A stretch of 64,000 nt of DNA from Caldatribacterium sp051549785 (GCF_051549785.1 NZ_CP189974.1:124001-188000); one strand, 5' to 3'. Shown: positions 17,378 to 25,926, counted from the stretch's first letter. Made by a program: numbers and translations. Notes: generated by a model from the sequence alone, not told the origin.

Positions 17378-19021
17378 CTACTTTTTCTTCAACAATTCTT
17401 CCCGTTTCTCAGGGTACACCCGGATGTCCATCATGTAGTGGTTGTACCCCATCACCGGATTGACCTTTTCTCCGCGCTCAGCGCGCTCTGCCGCTACCCA
17501 GTCGATGTAGTAGTCCTGATAGGCGTAGTTTTCAGGCTGGTCGATGAGGAAAAGGGACGGACAGAGCTCCACGATGTACTCCTGAATCTTCCGGTACTTG
17601 GCAAACCGTTCCTCTTTGTCTACGGTGGCGATGGCGTCTTCAATCATCTTATCGAGCTCTGGATCCTGGAGCCACTCGGTCTGTTCCCAGGTTCCACAGG
17701 ACGAAGAATGGTACTTGGACTGGAGCATGGAACCGGCCTCCGCATAGTGGGGCGAGACGAAAATGAGGTACATGTGGGCCGTGGTCTCTGGAGTCGCCAC
17801 CTCTTCGATGATTTTCATCCAGGGAGTTTTCACAACGTTCACCTTGATGCCGAGTTCTGCCGCATTCGCCTGGATGAGGAGTGCCACCTTCTCTTCATCA
17901 GGAACTTCGGCACACCAGACGAGGTCTACCGGGTACTCGTCGAGCTTGTCGGCGTACTTCGATTTCGCAAGCTCTTCCCTGGCCTTCTCAAGGTCCCGCT
18001 TGTACTGGTACACTTCGGGGTTGTGTCCAGGCAGGATAAAGGAAACCGGACCCTGCGCCTGTCGTGCGCCGGGGAAAATTTGATTGGCGATGGCGTCGTA
18101 ATCGATGGCATACGCCAGGGCTTTCCGGAAATGGACGTCGTCTGTTGGGGGCTTGCGGTTGTGCATCATGCAGAAAAAGGTGCTTCCCCCAAAGAGCTTG
18201 GCCACCTTCACGCCCTCGAGTTTACTTGCCGCCTCGTAGAATTCCGCAGGCTGACGGAAGTCTGAAATCTCAAGCTCTCTCTTACTCAACAGGGTCCGGA
18301 CCGTGGCGGTCTCTGTGGTACCAATGTACTTGAATTCCTCGGGAGCATTGGGGTCGAAAGGCTTCCAGTAGTCGGGGAATCTCACCGCGTGGAGATGTTC
18401 CTCAAGGCGCATCTCCTTCACCATGTACGGACCGGAACCGGCATCGTGGGTGAGGAGCCACTTCTTCCCGTAATCTCCCATCTCCCCGTATTCTCCCGTG
18501 GGTTCAATGTGGGCGAGGACCTCGTCTTTGTTGAGGATATAAAGGCGCACCAGCGCATAGAGGAAGGGACCAAAGGGCTTTTTCAGGTGGAAGCGAACGG
18601 TATAGTCGTCCACCGCCTCAACCCTGTCGATAATGGGCTTGAAAATGTAGCTATACCCCTGCCCGATGGTCAAAAGCCTCTCCATGCTGAAGACCACGTC
18701 CTCGGCCTTAAGCTCTTCTCCGTTGTGGAACTTCACACCCTTTCGGAGATGGAAGGTATAGGTGAGGCCGTCTTCTGAAACTTCCCAGGACTCGGCAAGG
18801 TGGGGCACAACCTCTCCGTCATAGGTGGGGAACAGCAGGGTGTCGTAGAGATTGGAAACCGAAACGGAACTCGAGAAGTCTGCCGCAACTGCCGGGTCGA
18901 TGTACGTGGGCCAGGCTTCGGTGAAACGGACAATTTTTGACGAGTCAGCCCACCCCAGGCCGGCCACAAGGAGGATACCGGCCACAAGAACGATCGAGAA
19001 AATGACCCTGTGCACCTTCAT
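17378..19021 (-). CDS. Peptide-binding protein (SBP family 5, DppA/OppA type)
   Basis: 547 residues with a signal peptide (residues 1 to about 25, hydrophobic core I-V-L-V-A-G-I-L-L-V-A-G-L ending G-W-A). SBP-5 motifs include L-A-E-S-W-E-V-S-E-D-G-L-T-Y-T-F-H-L-R-K-G-V-K-F-H-N-G and E-D-V-V-F-S-M. The length equals DppA. No lipobox is seen. It follows two M29-like peptidase genes, which supports short peptides as ligand. Confidence 0.92.
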   Translation of the reverse strand: MKVHRVIFSIVLVAGILLVAGLGWADSSKIVRFTEAWPTYIDPAVAADFSSSVSVSNLYDTLLFPTYDGEVVPHLAESWEVSEDGLTYTFHLRKGVKFHNGEELKAEDVVFSMERLLTIGQGYSYIFKPIIDRVEAVDDYTVRFHLKKPFGPFLYALVRLYILNKDEVLAHIEPTGEYGEMGDYGKKWLLTHDAGSGPYMVKEMRLEEHLHAVRFPDYWKPFDPNAPEEFKYIGTTETATVRTLLSKRELEISDFRQPAEFYEAASKLEGVKVAKLFGGSTFFCMMHNRKPPTDDVHFRKALAYAIDYDAIANQIFPGARQAQGPVSFILPGHNPEVYQYKRDLEKAREELAKSKYADKLDEYPVDLVWCAEVPDEEKVALLIQANAAELGIKVNVVKTPWMKIIEEVATPETTAHMYLIFVSPHYAEAGSMLQSKYHSSSCGTWEQTEWLQDPELDKMIEDAIATVDKEERFAKYRKIQEYIVELCPSLFLIDQPENYAYQDYYIDWVAAERAERGEKVNPVMGYNHYMMDIRVYPEKREELLKKK

Positions 19022-19033
19022 GTTCCTCCCTCC

Positions 19034-20005
19034 TCAGATGGTGAAAACACCTTTCTCCATGATGACTTTTCCATCAACCGTCACCGTGGGATTTGTGATG
19101 ATCCCGTCGTTATGGGTTTTCGAGTCGATTGTGCCCCCCATATCAAGGTTCATCCCCAGGGCGATGTGTACTGTTCTGAATGCCTTTTCATCCTCAAGGA
19201 CATTCCCCGTAATTCGTGCTTTTTCGTTGGTCCCGATGCCCAGTTCCCCCACATAGTACGCATTGGGGTCCCCGAGGTTCTCCAGAAAACGTGCCAGTTC
19301 CTGGGCTTCTCTTCCTCCCTCAATCCTCACCACCTTTCCCCGGACGATTTCCAGACGTATAGGTTCGCTGAGCACCCCAAGGGGGGACATGGAGCCATCG
19401 ATCACCGCCACCCCCTCCACCGACTCCTCAACCGGAGCGATGTAGGCCTCGCCTGCCGGGAGGTTCCCCCATCGTCCTTTCTCCCGGTAGAGCCCGTCAT
19501 CAGGAGGAATACCAGGTTTTCTACCCCTGATGCTCATGCGCAGATTCGTCCCCCGCTCGGTGGTGATGGTGACCTCATTGCCCTCTTCGAGAATGCGGGT
19601 CACCTTCCAGCTGAGCTCAGAAACCCTCTGGTAGTCCGCCGTCATGGCCCCCACGGTCATCATGTCCTCGGTAATCCCGGGCATACTGGCGATGCGGGCC
19701 CCTCTCTCCGTTGCCGCCATGCGGGCCTTCGTGTGCGTGAGGCTCATCGTGGTTACAAGAAGGGCTACATCACAGGAGAGAAGAGCGGCTCGAACTTCAT
19801 CCGGAGGCTCTTCGGCGTGGTGTGAGCGGGGGGTCATGACCACCATCGTCCCGTCAACCCCAAGGGCATGGAGGGCGAGGAAGAAGCTCTCTGCAATGGC
19901 GAGTTTTCCCGTATCGGTGACCACAAGCACCCGCTCTCCCGGCTTCACCCCCATGCAGTCCCGTACGGCAATCATGGCGCCTTTCATGAGCGGTGCAAGC
20001 CGCAC
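19034..20005 (-). CDS. M29 family aminopeptidase-like protein
   Basis: 323 residues, shorter than classical AmpS/aminopeptidase T (about 410). Candidate metal ligands are visible in order: Glu in P-A-G-E-A-Y-I-A-P near 182, Glu in Y-V-G-E-L-G-I-G-T-N, His in T-V-H-I-A-L-G and His/Asp in T-H-N-D-G-I-I-T-N-P. Start is a GTG after AAGGAGGTGGGAGC. No signal peptide, so it should hydrolyse imported peptides in the cytoplasm. Members of the same fold include 2,5-dihydroxypyridine dioxygenase (NicX), so a non-peptidase role is not excluded. Confidence 0.78.
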   Translation of the reverse strand: MRLAPLMKGAMIAVRDCMGVKPGERVLVVTDTGKLAIAESFFLALHALGVDGTMVVMTPRSHHAEEPPDEVRAALLSCDVALLVTTMSLTHTKARMAATERGARIASMPGITEDMMTVGAMTADYQRVSELSWKVTRILEEGNEVTITTERGTNLRMSIRGRKPGIPPDDGLYREKGRWGNLPAGEAYIAPVEESVEGVAVIDGSMSPLGVLSEPIRLEIVRGKVVRIEGGREAQELARFLENLGDPNAYYVGELGIGTNEKARITGNVLEDEKAFRTVHIALGMNLDMGGTIDSKTHNDGIITNPTVTVDGKVIMEKGVFTI

Positions 20006-20017
20006 GCTCCCACCTCC

Positions 20018-21073
20018 TTATCCTTTCCCGAGCTTTGCCGCAAGCTCCCGGAGCTCCGGATCCACCACCTGGCCCCGGTCGATGATGAGCTCCCCATCGA
20101 GCCACACCGAAGTGTTGAGGCAAATGCCGTCGGAGTGAGATGGCGCAGGAATACCATCAGGCGGAAGAAGGATGGCACCGATATTCCCCACACCCCACTC
20201 GGTGCACCCCCAGACCCGCTCATCTTCCAGAATATCTCCGGTGAGCTTTGCTCCGGGGTTGAACCCGTAGCACACGTGGGCCATGCAGAACATCCGGGGA
20301 TGGTTGAAATTTCTGAGCCAAGCCTCGAACTCCACCGCTTCTTTCCCACCTTCAATGTTCACGATCTTCCCCCGTTCCACGGTGAGCCGGATAGGCTCTT
20401 TCAAAAGACCCACAGGGGGAACCACCGAGCCATCGAAAACGATGACCCCGTTGACCGTATCAAGGTTCGGCGTCCAGGCAATTTGCCCCGACATCATGTG
20501 AGAACCGGGCGTATCCGCGTACCCGAGTTCGCAGTTCACTGGGTGCGTGGGGTCGTTCTCGAATGCCACATCGCCTCCCGAAGGTGTGGTCATCCGGACC
20601 TTTTTCGCCCTTCGGGTTCTTTCGGCGAGCTTCTCCTGGAATTCCCGGAGCACCGGATAGTTCACCCGCCCGATGCAGCGGACCATCATATCGGCGTTCA
20701 TCCCCACAAGACACAGATGCCGGAGTCTGGGGTTCTCCCGAAGGGCAATATCGTACGGCGTGGAGTACAGAAGCCATTCATTATTGAACTCCACCCAGGC
20801 ATCGACCGATTTGAGAAGCGCCGTGAGAGGCTCCATGGGGAGCATAGGGTCGGCAGCCTTCCCTACCCCAAGAGGTGCAGGGATCCAGAGCACCAAAGGC
20901 TTTGCTCCACAGGCAAAAGCAGCACGAGCCGTGGCATCAACCACCCGCTCGTCGCTCTCAGTATCCGCGGTGATGAGAAAGGTCTCTCCCTCCTTGAGCT
21001 TGAACAGTTCCCGCACCAGGATATCTGCAGCCTTTCCCAGTTCGTACTCGTAGAGTTTCGGCAAATCGACCAC
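20018..21073 (-). CDS. M29/NicX-like metalloprotein, second paralogue
   Basis: 351 residues, related to the gene that follows it but clearly diverged. It keeps C-E-L-G-Y-A-D-T-P-G-S-H-M-M-S-G, A-H-V-C-Y-G-F-N-P-G-A and P-S-H-S-D-G-I-C-L-N, the same ligand order with different surroundings. The Glu in the E-A-Y-I-A-P position of the neighbour is replaced by G-Q-I-A-W-T-P, so one metal ligand differs. Annotated start is GTG directly after AGGAAAGGG; a TTG three codons later has better spacing. First gene of the peptide-uptake operon. Confidence 0.7.
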   Translation of the reverse strand: MVDLPKLYEYELGKAADILVRELFKLKEGETFLITADTESDERVVDATARAAFACGAKPLVLWIPAPLGVGKAADPMLPMEPLTALLKSVDAWVEFNNEWLLYSTPYDIALRENPRLRHLCLVGMNADMMVRCIGRVNYPVLREFQEKLAERTRRAKKVRMTTPSGGDVAFENDPTHPVNCELGYADTPGSHMMSGQIAWTPNLDTVNGVIVFDGSVVPPVGLLKEPIRLTVERGKIVNIEGGKEAVEFEAWLRNFNHPRMFCMAHVCYGFNPGAKLTGDILEDERVWGCTEWGVGNIGAILLPPDGIPAPSHSDGICLNTSVWLDGELIIDRGQVVDPELRELAAKLGKG

Positions 21074-21096
21074 CCCTTTCCTGAGCCTTGTAGGAG

Positions 21097-21126
21097 ATTA
21101 TATCATCTTCTCCAGAGCGCGCGTAA
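21097..21126 (-). promoter_or_regulatory. Probable promoter of the peptidase/dpp operon
   Basis: On the minus strand a consensus TATAAT (21102-21097) lies 23 nt before the GTG start. The best -35 is a weak TTACGC 18 nt further upstream, so the promoter may need an activator or rely on the -10. Confidence 0.5.
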
Positions 21127-21284
21127 GGGTTTTTTGTGCCACCACGCCAAAAAGAACGATGGGACGAGAATTGAAGACATCCCTTGAAGAAAAGAGACGA
21201 GGGATGCCACAAAGGTAGAGGGCTGTTTTTCGTCTTCCATTCCAGCCAAGGGTCTGAAAGACCTTTTCAAAAACGCAAACATCG

Positions 21285-21692
21285 TCAACTCCGTGGAGTC
21301 GAATCCCCAGCTGGGAGCACAAACCATTTCTTAAGTTCACCAAAATCTATCGGGGGGACAAACACTGCGAGAAATACCCAGTCCTCCTTTGAGAGGTTAC
21401 TTGGGCGATGAATTGCACCTTGTGGAATATGCAAAACCGACATTGCGGGAACTTTATAGGATTCAGAACCAACCTCTACAACTCCCTCGCCCCTTATGGT
21501 AATGCGCGTCTTGGTAGAACCTTCGTGACTGTGGCTTGGCCCCTTTTGTCCAGGCTCATACCGAAATACCGCTACACTCAATGGTGCGGCCTTTTCAAAC
21601 CCGTCCAGGAGTATCCGGACAAGCCTTCTCGACAAAGGGGGTAAACTCCGGAGTTCCACAACTTCCTCCGCATTTACATAAATCACGTTCAT
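21285..21692 (-). CDS. Small cupin-domain protein
   Basis: 135 residues forming one cupin barrel. Motif 1 is seen as G-P-S-H-S-H-E-G-S-T-K-T-R-I-T-I-R-G-E-G, with the two His but no clear Glu ligand at the usual place. Motif 2 is V-L-H-I-P-Q-G-A-I-H-R-P-S-N with the expected His. It could bind a metal and act on, or sense, a small molecule. It stands alone between the peptide operon and a gene-poor island, so context gives no pathway. Confidence 0.72.
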   Translation of the reverse strand: MNVIYVNAEEVVELRSLPPLSRRLVRILLDGFEKAAPLSVAVFRYEPGQKGPSHSHEGSTKTRITIRGEGVVEVGSESYKVPAMSVLHIPQGAIHRPSNLSKEDWVFLAVFVPPIDFGELKKWFVLPAGDSTPRS

Positions 21693-22229
21693 CTCTACCC
21701 CTCCCCGGCATAGTGTCCTGTTAAGTGTATCTGGTCAGCGTGATAGCACTCCACCTTAATTGCCACAAACCCATGAAACCCTCGCACCCCGCAATGTGTC
21801 CAGCTGACGCACAACGAGGTACAAGAGCTTCCCCACAGAGCACTTCCAACGCTTTCACCTGCTTTCCGCCTCTTCCACTAGCTTTCCGGCTCATTCATGG
21901 TGGAGATCGGGAGGGATTCCCTGATGGTTTCCCTTAGCACCAGGGGGCTGAAGGTGGGAAATCTAACCGAACAAGACAAAAGACGCTCTGGGATGGGAAA
22001 ACGGGAGACGTTCCCCGTGTTCACCCCCTGTAGTGTAGAGGCGTGGATGGCCTTGGTAGGGCACTGTCTTTCTTTGGCCCAGGGTTGGGAGACCTGGCGC
22101 TCATCAGGGCAGAGGACCACGTTTCTGTTCCTACAAAAAGAGTGAAAGGGATAAAAACGCTTTTTCGAGGCTATCCGAAAGCATGAAGAGTTCAAAGGTT
22201 ACCCCTGAAGCTTTTTCGAAGGGATTACA
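21693..22229 (-). other. 537-nt gene-poor island, possible element relic or RNA
   Basis: No recognisable gene. On the minus strand one frame is open for about 170 codons across most of the island except for a single TAG near 21890, but the product matches nothing I recognise; an 82-codon plus-strand frame is also unconvincing. The left edge holds agtgtcctgttaagtg, similar in style to IS256-group termini. G-rich segments (for example gggagacctggcgctc) could fold into RNA. The segment gctttttcga occurs twice at the right side. Confidence 0.35.
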
Positions 22230-22643
22230 TTACTCTTCGCCCACAAGCACTACCGGGATTTCCTGGACCCTGGTGAGTGCCCGGTCAGCGGTAAAAAATT
22301 CCTGGCATTGTGCAGCCAGTGCGCATCCCACCTGGAGGGCGTCAGGGGTTTTGAGGTTGTATTTCACCCTGATTTCTGCTCCTTTTTCTGCGGCTTCAGT
22401 ATCAATGGGATAAACCTGAAGACCAGGGAAACCCCTGAAAAGGTAATGGTACCCGGCTCTGAGGGCATGATCCTTTTTCGCTACAACCGGAATCAGAACT
22501 TCAAAGTAGGAGAGGGAAGAGGTACAGAGAACAATTTCTCCTTTTTCCGCTTTGAGAAAAAGATGCCGAACTCGAGGGAAAAAGCGCTCGTGTTGCTCCA
22601 GGAAGTATATAAGGATATTGGTATCAACGAAGACTTTTTTCAT
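22230..22643 (-). CDS. vapC: PIN-domain ribonuclease toxin (VapC family)
   Basis: 137 residues with the PIN active-site acids: V-F-V-D-T-N-I-L-I-Y at the start, Glu in S-Y-F-E-V, Asp in T-P-D-A-L-Q-V-G and Asp in F-F-T-A-D-R-A-L. VapC toxins cleave RNA, often tRNA or rRNA, and are held inactive by the VapB partner. The chosen ATG overlaps the end of the antitoxin gene by 20 nt, the normal VapBC arrangement; an upstream start at 22667 is less likely. Confidence 0.87.
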   Translation of the reverse strand: MKKVFVDTNILIYFLEQHERFFPRVRHLFLKAEKGEIVLCTSSLSYFEVLIPVVAKKDHALRAGYHYLFRGFPGLQVYPIDTEAAEKGAEIRVKYNLKTPDALQVGCALAAQCQEFFTADRALTRVQEIPVVLVGEE

Positions 22644-22860
22644 CCCATTCCCGGCGGAGACGGTCAAGGTACCCGTCTTCGTAGAGACCTTTCCCTATAC
22701 CGGCAATTTCCTCGATACTCTGCGGTAAGGCAACGAGCACCATCCGGTTTTCTTCCACTTCCAGGAGGAGTTTTCTTCCCTCATGGAGACCAAGGCGCTT
22801 TCGGATTTTTTTGGGGATTACAATCTGATTTTTCTTACCAATCGTAAGAATTTCTAACAT
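22624..22860 (-). CDS. vapB: AbrB/SpoVT-type antitoxin (VapB family)
   Basis: 78 residues. The N-terminal swapped-hairpin DNA-binding domain is clear: L-T-I-G-K-K-N-Q-I-V-I-P-K-K-I-R-K-R-L-G-L. The C-terminal 30 residues are acidic and would wrap the toxin. Start is the ATG after GGAGG with 9-nt spacing; a 26-codon upstream extension overlaps the promoter and is rejected. It probably represses its own promoter as a complex with VapC. Confidence 0.85.
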   Translation of the reverse strand: MLEILTIGKKNQIVIPKKIRKRLGLHEGRKLLLEVEENRMVLVALPQSIEEIAGIGKGLYEDGYLDRLRREWDEKSLR

Positions 22861-22880
22861 TTTCAAAAACCTCCGACAGC

Positions 22881-22910
22881 AGAATAGAACACCACCGACT
22901 TTCCTGTCAA
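22881..22910 (-). promoter_or_regulatory. Promoter of vapBC
   Basis: On the minus strand TTGACA (22910-22905) and TATTCT (22886-22881) are 18 nt apart, 20 nt upstream of the vapB start. A transcript from here has a short leader carrying the GGAGG site. The decayed insertion sequence begins about 25 nt further upstream. Confidence 0.7.
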
Positions 22911-22934
22911 GCCCGTGTATAGGGCAGGATAGCG

Positions 22935-24385
22935 TCAACTTATCGTAGGGGGGTTCCTCAAGTTCTCTCTACCCCTGAACTCTCTCATCATGGATTTCTC
23001 CTCCTCAACCTCGCCCATCCAGAGGATTATGGTCTTTCATATCGCAGGAACCCAGGACGTACTCTGAGCCAGGGCCTTGAGGGTCATACGCAGAGCACTC
23101 ACCGGTTCTCGCATCACCGGGATGTTGTTCGAGATCTCCCGGAAGACCTTTCTTCCCCTCTCCTTCTCTTTCTTGATGGTCTCAGGGGTCATGGTGAAGG
23201 GAGGGAGCTTACGCCTTTGGGTTCTCAGAACGTCACGCCTCACTGAGCACCCGTTGAATTTCAAAGCCCCGAAGATATCTGCGGTCTACCCCCTTCCTCC
23301 CAAAGCCCATGGGACGGTGGGAGAATTGAGCTGAGAGGAGAGGCTGCCATGGACCTTGACACTGATTGCAACTTGGGAGTGCCGGCATTCTGGATTCCCT
23401 CGCGAGTTTCCGGAGAGGTGCCTGCAGAGGTCTTTCAGTTTCCGTCTTTCTTGAGAGAGCCTGAGAGAAGAAGGTTTCCACGTTCTCCCAGGAACCCTCC
23501 TCGATAGCCTTCCAGAGTTTCTCTTCTGAGCCATCCCGGGGCGGATTTTCGGATGCGTTTCCTAAGGTGGAAGCGAGGGAGGACAAAGATGGATTGGGGA
23601 ATGATCTCCAGGCCTTTCTCGAGGAGGGGCACCATCACCACAGAGGGAGATGGCTTCCCCAGATGGAAGGTTGCAGTTTCCCTCCAGGTACTCGAGGACC
23701 TCGAAGAAGAGCTCTTCGGTGTCCTCGTAGCAACTGGCAAAGTAGTGGGGATTCTTGAGTTTGGCTCTCCCTGAGCCTGAAGTCTCCTTCCCCTCATGGA
23801 CGTAGACGAGTTTGGCAAGGATTCTGGACTTCTTCCTCTTTTTCCTCTTGGTATGGTGGTTGCCCCTTTTCTCCTTAAGGGGGACATGGTCTTCGTCTGC
23901 TTCGATGAAGAAAGGGAGCTTCTTTTTTGTCGGTTTCCACTTCTTCTCCGGAATCTCTTCTTCCTTCTTTTCATCTTTCCTCAAATTATGGACCGGCCTC
24001 TTCACCACCTCAGGACTGACGGTGAGCTCCTGGTTCTTTAGGAGGATGTCCCTCCCTGCTTTCTGGGAGGAGAGTTCTGTGACCCTCTCAAGGGCCAGGG
24101 CTTCCAGGAGGGGATCAATCCTTTTCTTCTTCCCGAAACCAGCCTGGTCGTCGAGGAGGTGCAGGTATTCTCTGGTGTCTTTGTGCCTGTAGGAGGTTCT
24201 CCTTGAGGTGACATCCCCAAAGGGGGTGAGGATGGTATTCATGGTCTTCCAGAGCCTTTCCTCAAATTCCTGGAAATCCATTCCTTCAGGAAGTGGAGAG
24301 AAAATTCCAGAACTCTGATACCATGGAACCCTACCTCCAGAGCGCTTCCCATATACCAAGTTGGAACCCCCGATAAATTTCCACT
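22935..24385 (-). mobile_element. Decayed ISLre2-family insertion sequence
   Basis: About 1.45 kb, near the family's usual 1.5 kb. Imperfect terminal inverted repeats can be read: inward from the left CTTATCGTAGGGGGGTTCC, inward from the right TTTATCGGGGGTTCC, differing by a small insertion. Between them lies a frameshifted UPF0236-type transposase on the minus strand. The element sits between the vapBC promoter and the cobalamin riboswitch promoter. It looks immobile because the transposase is broken in several places. Confidence 0.65.
23037..24281 (-). pseudogene. ISLre2 (UPF0236) transposase, multiply frameshifted
   Basis: The parts line up in order on the minus strand but in different frames: G-D-V-T-S-R-R-T-S-Y-R-H-K-D-T (N-terminal), F-F-I-E-A-D-E-D-H-V-P-L and K-L-V-Y-V-H-E-G-K-E (central, with catalytic Asp), then G-D-G-A-P followed after a frameshift by S-I-F-V-L-P-R-F-H-L-R-K-R-I, and finally S-A-Q-F-S-H-R-P-M-G-F-G-R-K-G and a C-terminal K-E-K-E-R-G-R-K-V-F-R. 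At least three frame changes are needed. The N-terminal region between K-T-M-N and I-L-T-P-F-G also seems shortened. Confidence 0.78.
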
Positions 24386-24409
24386 AACGGGTTTTCTTTC
24401 CCGTCCTCC

Positions 24410-24437
24410 TTGTAAGAACCACAAAAAGCGCTATAAT
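24410..24437 (+). promoter_or_regulatory. Promoter of the cobalamin-riboswitch transcript
   Basis: TTGTAA (24410-24415) and a consensus TATAAT (24432-24437) are separated by 16 nt. Transcription should start near 24444, giving a leader of about 250 nt that holds the riboswitch and a terminator. Confidence 0.75.
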
Positions 24438-24457
24438 ACAAGAAAAAGTAGAAAAAC

Positions 24458-24622
24458 TGGTTCCCTTCCGTGGTGCCCCTTTTTGGGGAGAATAGGGAAG
24501 TCCGGTGAAAGTCCGGCGCGGACCCGCCGCTGTGATGGGGAGGAAGGAGAGTATAGCCACTGGCGAAAGCTGGGAAGGGTCTCCTTCCGAGGAACCTGAG
24601 CCAGAAGACCTGCCACGGAAGC
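24458..24622 (+). promoter_or_regulatory. Cobalamin (B12) riboswitch
   Basis: Shows the conserved elements in order: ggtgccc, gggaagtccggtgaaagtccgg, gcggacccgccgctgtgat, the B12-box region gccactggcgaaagctgggaagg, and gagccagaagacctgcc. The outer P1 stem forms from ttccgtgg (24466-24473) and ccacggaa (24613-24620). It binds adenosylcobalamin or a related cobamide and would turn off the downstream cblT-cblS genes when cobalamin is plentiful. Confidence 0.96.
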
Positions 24623-24640
24623 GCCAGAGAGGGTGATGGC

Positions 24641-24671
24641 AAAGCCCTCAGGCATTGCCTGAGGGCTTTTT
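24641..24671 (+). terminator. Intrinsic terminator of the cobalamin riboswitch
   Basis: A long GC-rich stem (gccctcaggca / tgcctgagggc) directly followed by a T run, between the aptamer and the ribosome site of cblT. This is the expected expression platform: ligand binding favours the terminator, so control is at transcription. Confidence 0.9.
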
Positions 24672-24694
24672 CATTTCAGGAAAGGAGGATGCCG

Positions 24695-25180
24695 ATGGAA
24701 CGGAAAGCTCTGAGCACTTCTTTCCCCCGTCGTCTGAGCCTTGTGGCTACCCTCGTGGCCTTGAGCGTTGTGGGGTCGTTCGTGAAAATCCCAAGCCCCA
24801 CCGGAACCGTGGCTTTAGACTCCCTTCCGGGGTTCTTTGGCGCGCTGCTTTTGGGATATCCCGAGGGAGCGCTCATCGCCTTCCTGGGGCACATTCTGAC
24901 TTCCCTGAACGTCGGATTTCCTCTAGGGGCTTTCGTGCATCTTGTGATTGCCCTGGAGATGGCGGGCATTGTCCTGGCCTTTCGTTTTGCCTTCCTGCGG
25001 TGGAAGTACCTTGGGGCTGTCCTCGTGGGCACCGTCCTCAACGGCATCTTTGCCCCGCTGAGCGTCGTCCCCCTCTTCGGATGGGGATTCTTCTTCGGTA
25101 TCCTGCCCTCTCTCCTTGTGGGATCCTTTGTCAACGTCTTCCTCGCCGCCCTCCTTCACCGGGTGTTGGCACGGCGATGA
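24695..25180 (+). CDS. cblT: ECF transporter S component, probable alpha-ribazole transporter CblT
   Basis: 161-residue membrane protein with about five to six helices. The sequence V-K-I-P-S-P-T-G-T-V-A-L-D-S-L-P-G-F-F-G-A-L and G-A-L-I-A-F-L-G-H is typical of ECF S components. Upstream control by a cobalamin riboswitch and an ATGA overlap with a cblS-like kinase identify it as CblT, which imports alpha-ribazole for cobamide lower-ligand salvage. Two ATGs occur; the second has 7-nt spacing from GGAGG and is chosen over the one abutting it. The shared ECF energising module (EcfA, EcfA', EcfT) is not in this window. Confidence 0.86.
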   Translation: MERKALSTSFPRRLSLVATLVALSVVGSFVKIPSPTGTVALDSLPGFFGALLLGYPEGALIAFLGHILTSLNVGFPLGAFVHLVIALEMAGIVLAFRFAFLRWKYLGAVLVGTVLNGIFAPLSVVPLFGWGFFFGILPSLLVGSFVNVFLAALLHRVLARR

Positions 25181-25926
25181 AGCGGGATTACCTTGTAATC
25201 GACACCGGCAAAGAGGAACTCCTCGTGGCCTGTGACGCCCTTGGCGGGATAGGACCAAAACCGGGGGACAGCCTCTCTGTCCCCCTTGAGGTATCCGCGC
25301 AGTTCACCGCCCGGGTTGCTCTGGCAGAAATCCTTGCAGCGGGAGGAGAACCTCTGGCGCTTTCGGTGACCCTGAGTATGGAACCGTATCCCTGGACTGA
25401 GGAAGTGCAAAGGGGAATCTCCCGGGAACTCCACGCTATCGGCAAAGGGAACCTCCCCTGCGTCTTCTCTACGGAGAAGAACGTCCCTACCTCAGCCACT
25501 GGTCTTGGAGTAACCGTCCTTGGCAGGAGAACCCAGAGAAAAGAGAAACCGCTCCTTGAAGGAACCCTGTACGCTCTGGGTGTCCCCTCCTGTGGCCGGG
25601 AAGTCCTGGAAAACCTCCACGCTATCGCTGACCTTGCCGACATCCTGCGCCTCCGGGAGGAGTGCCCTGAAGCAGAAATCGTCCCCGTGGGGTCCCGGGG
25701 AGTTTTTTGCGAAGCCCTGCTCTTCCTCTGGGGAAGGCCGGTCACCCTCTCCCTGAACCCCCACCCCCCGTTTTCTCTCTACAAAAGCTGTGGACCGGCA
25801 ACCGTTTTGCTTTTTGCAAGCACAAAAAACAGGGATGAGCTTGCGTCGTGCTTCCAGAAACCCCTGTGGGTGGTGGGAGAACTCAGGGCACAAGGACGGC
25901 CGATGCCTGAACTTGCCCCTTCTTGA
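25177..25926 (+). CDS. cblS: Alpha-ribazole kinase (CblS), AIR synthase/ThiL-like fold
   Basis: 249 residues with weak similarity to PurM/ThiL proteins: V-A-C-D-A-L-G-G-I-G-P-K-P-G-D (Asp-rich N-terminal ATP region), A-R-V-A-L-A-E-I-L-A-A-G-G-E-P and S-T-E-K-N-V-P-T-S-A-T-G-L-G-V-T. CblS phosphorylates alpha-ribazole to alpha-ribazole phosphate for joining to GDP-cobinamide. It overlaps cblT by ATGA and is under the same riboswitch. The last 44 nt overlap the 3' end of the convergent dehydrogenase gene. Confidence 0.85.
   Translation: MKRDYLVIDTGKEELLVACDALGGIGPKPGDSLSVPLEVSAQFTARVALAEILAAGGEPLALSVTLSMEPYPWTEEVQRGISRELHAIGKGNLPCVFSTEKNVPTSATGLGVTVLGRRTQRKEKPLLEGTLYALGVPSCGREVLENLHAIADLADILRLREECPEAEIVPVGSRGVFCEALLFLWGRPVTLSLNPHPPFSLYKSCGPATVLLFASTKNRDELASCFQKPLWVVGELRAQGRPMPELAPS

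Noticed and set aside
21098..21343. 81-codon minus-strand frame upstream of the peptidase operon
   Set aside because: It overlaps the cupin gene end and the operon promoter, and shows no family signal.
21897..22145. 82-codon plus-strand frame in the gene-poor island
   Set aside because: No motif, no ribosome site, and the opposite strand is equally open. Kept only as part of the island description.
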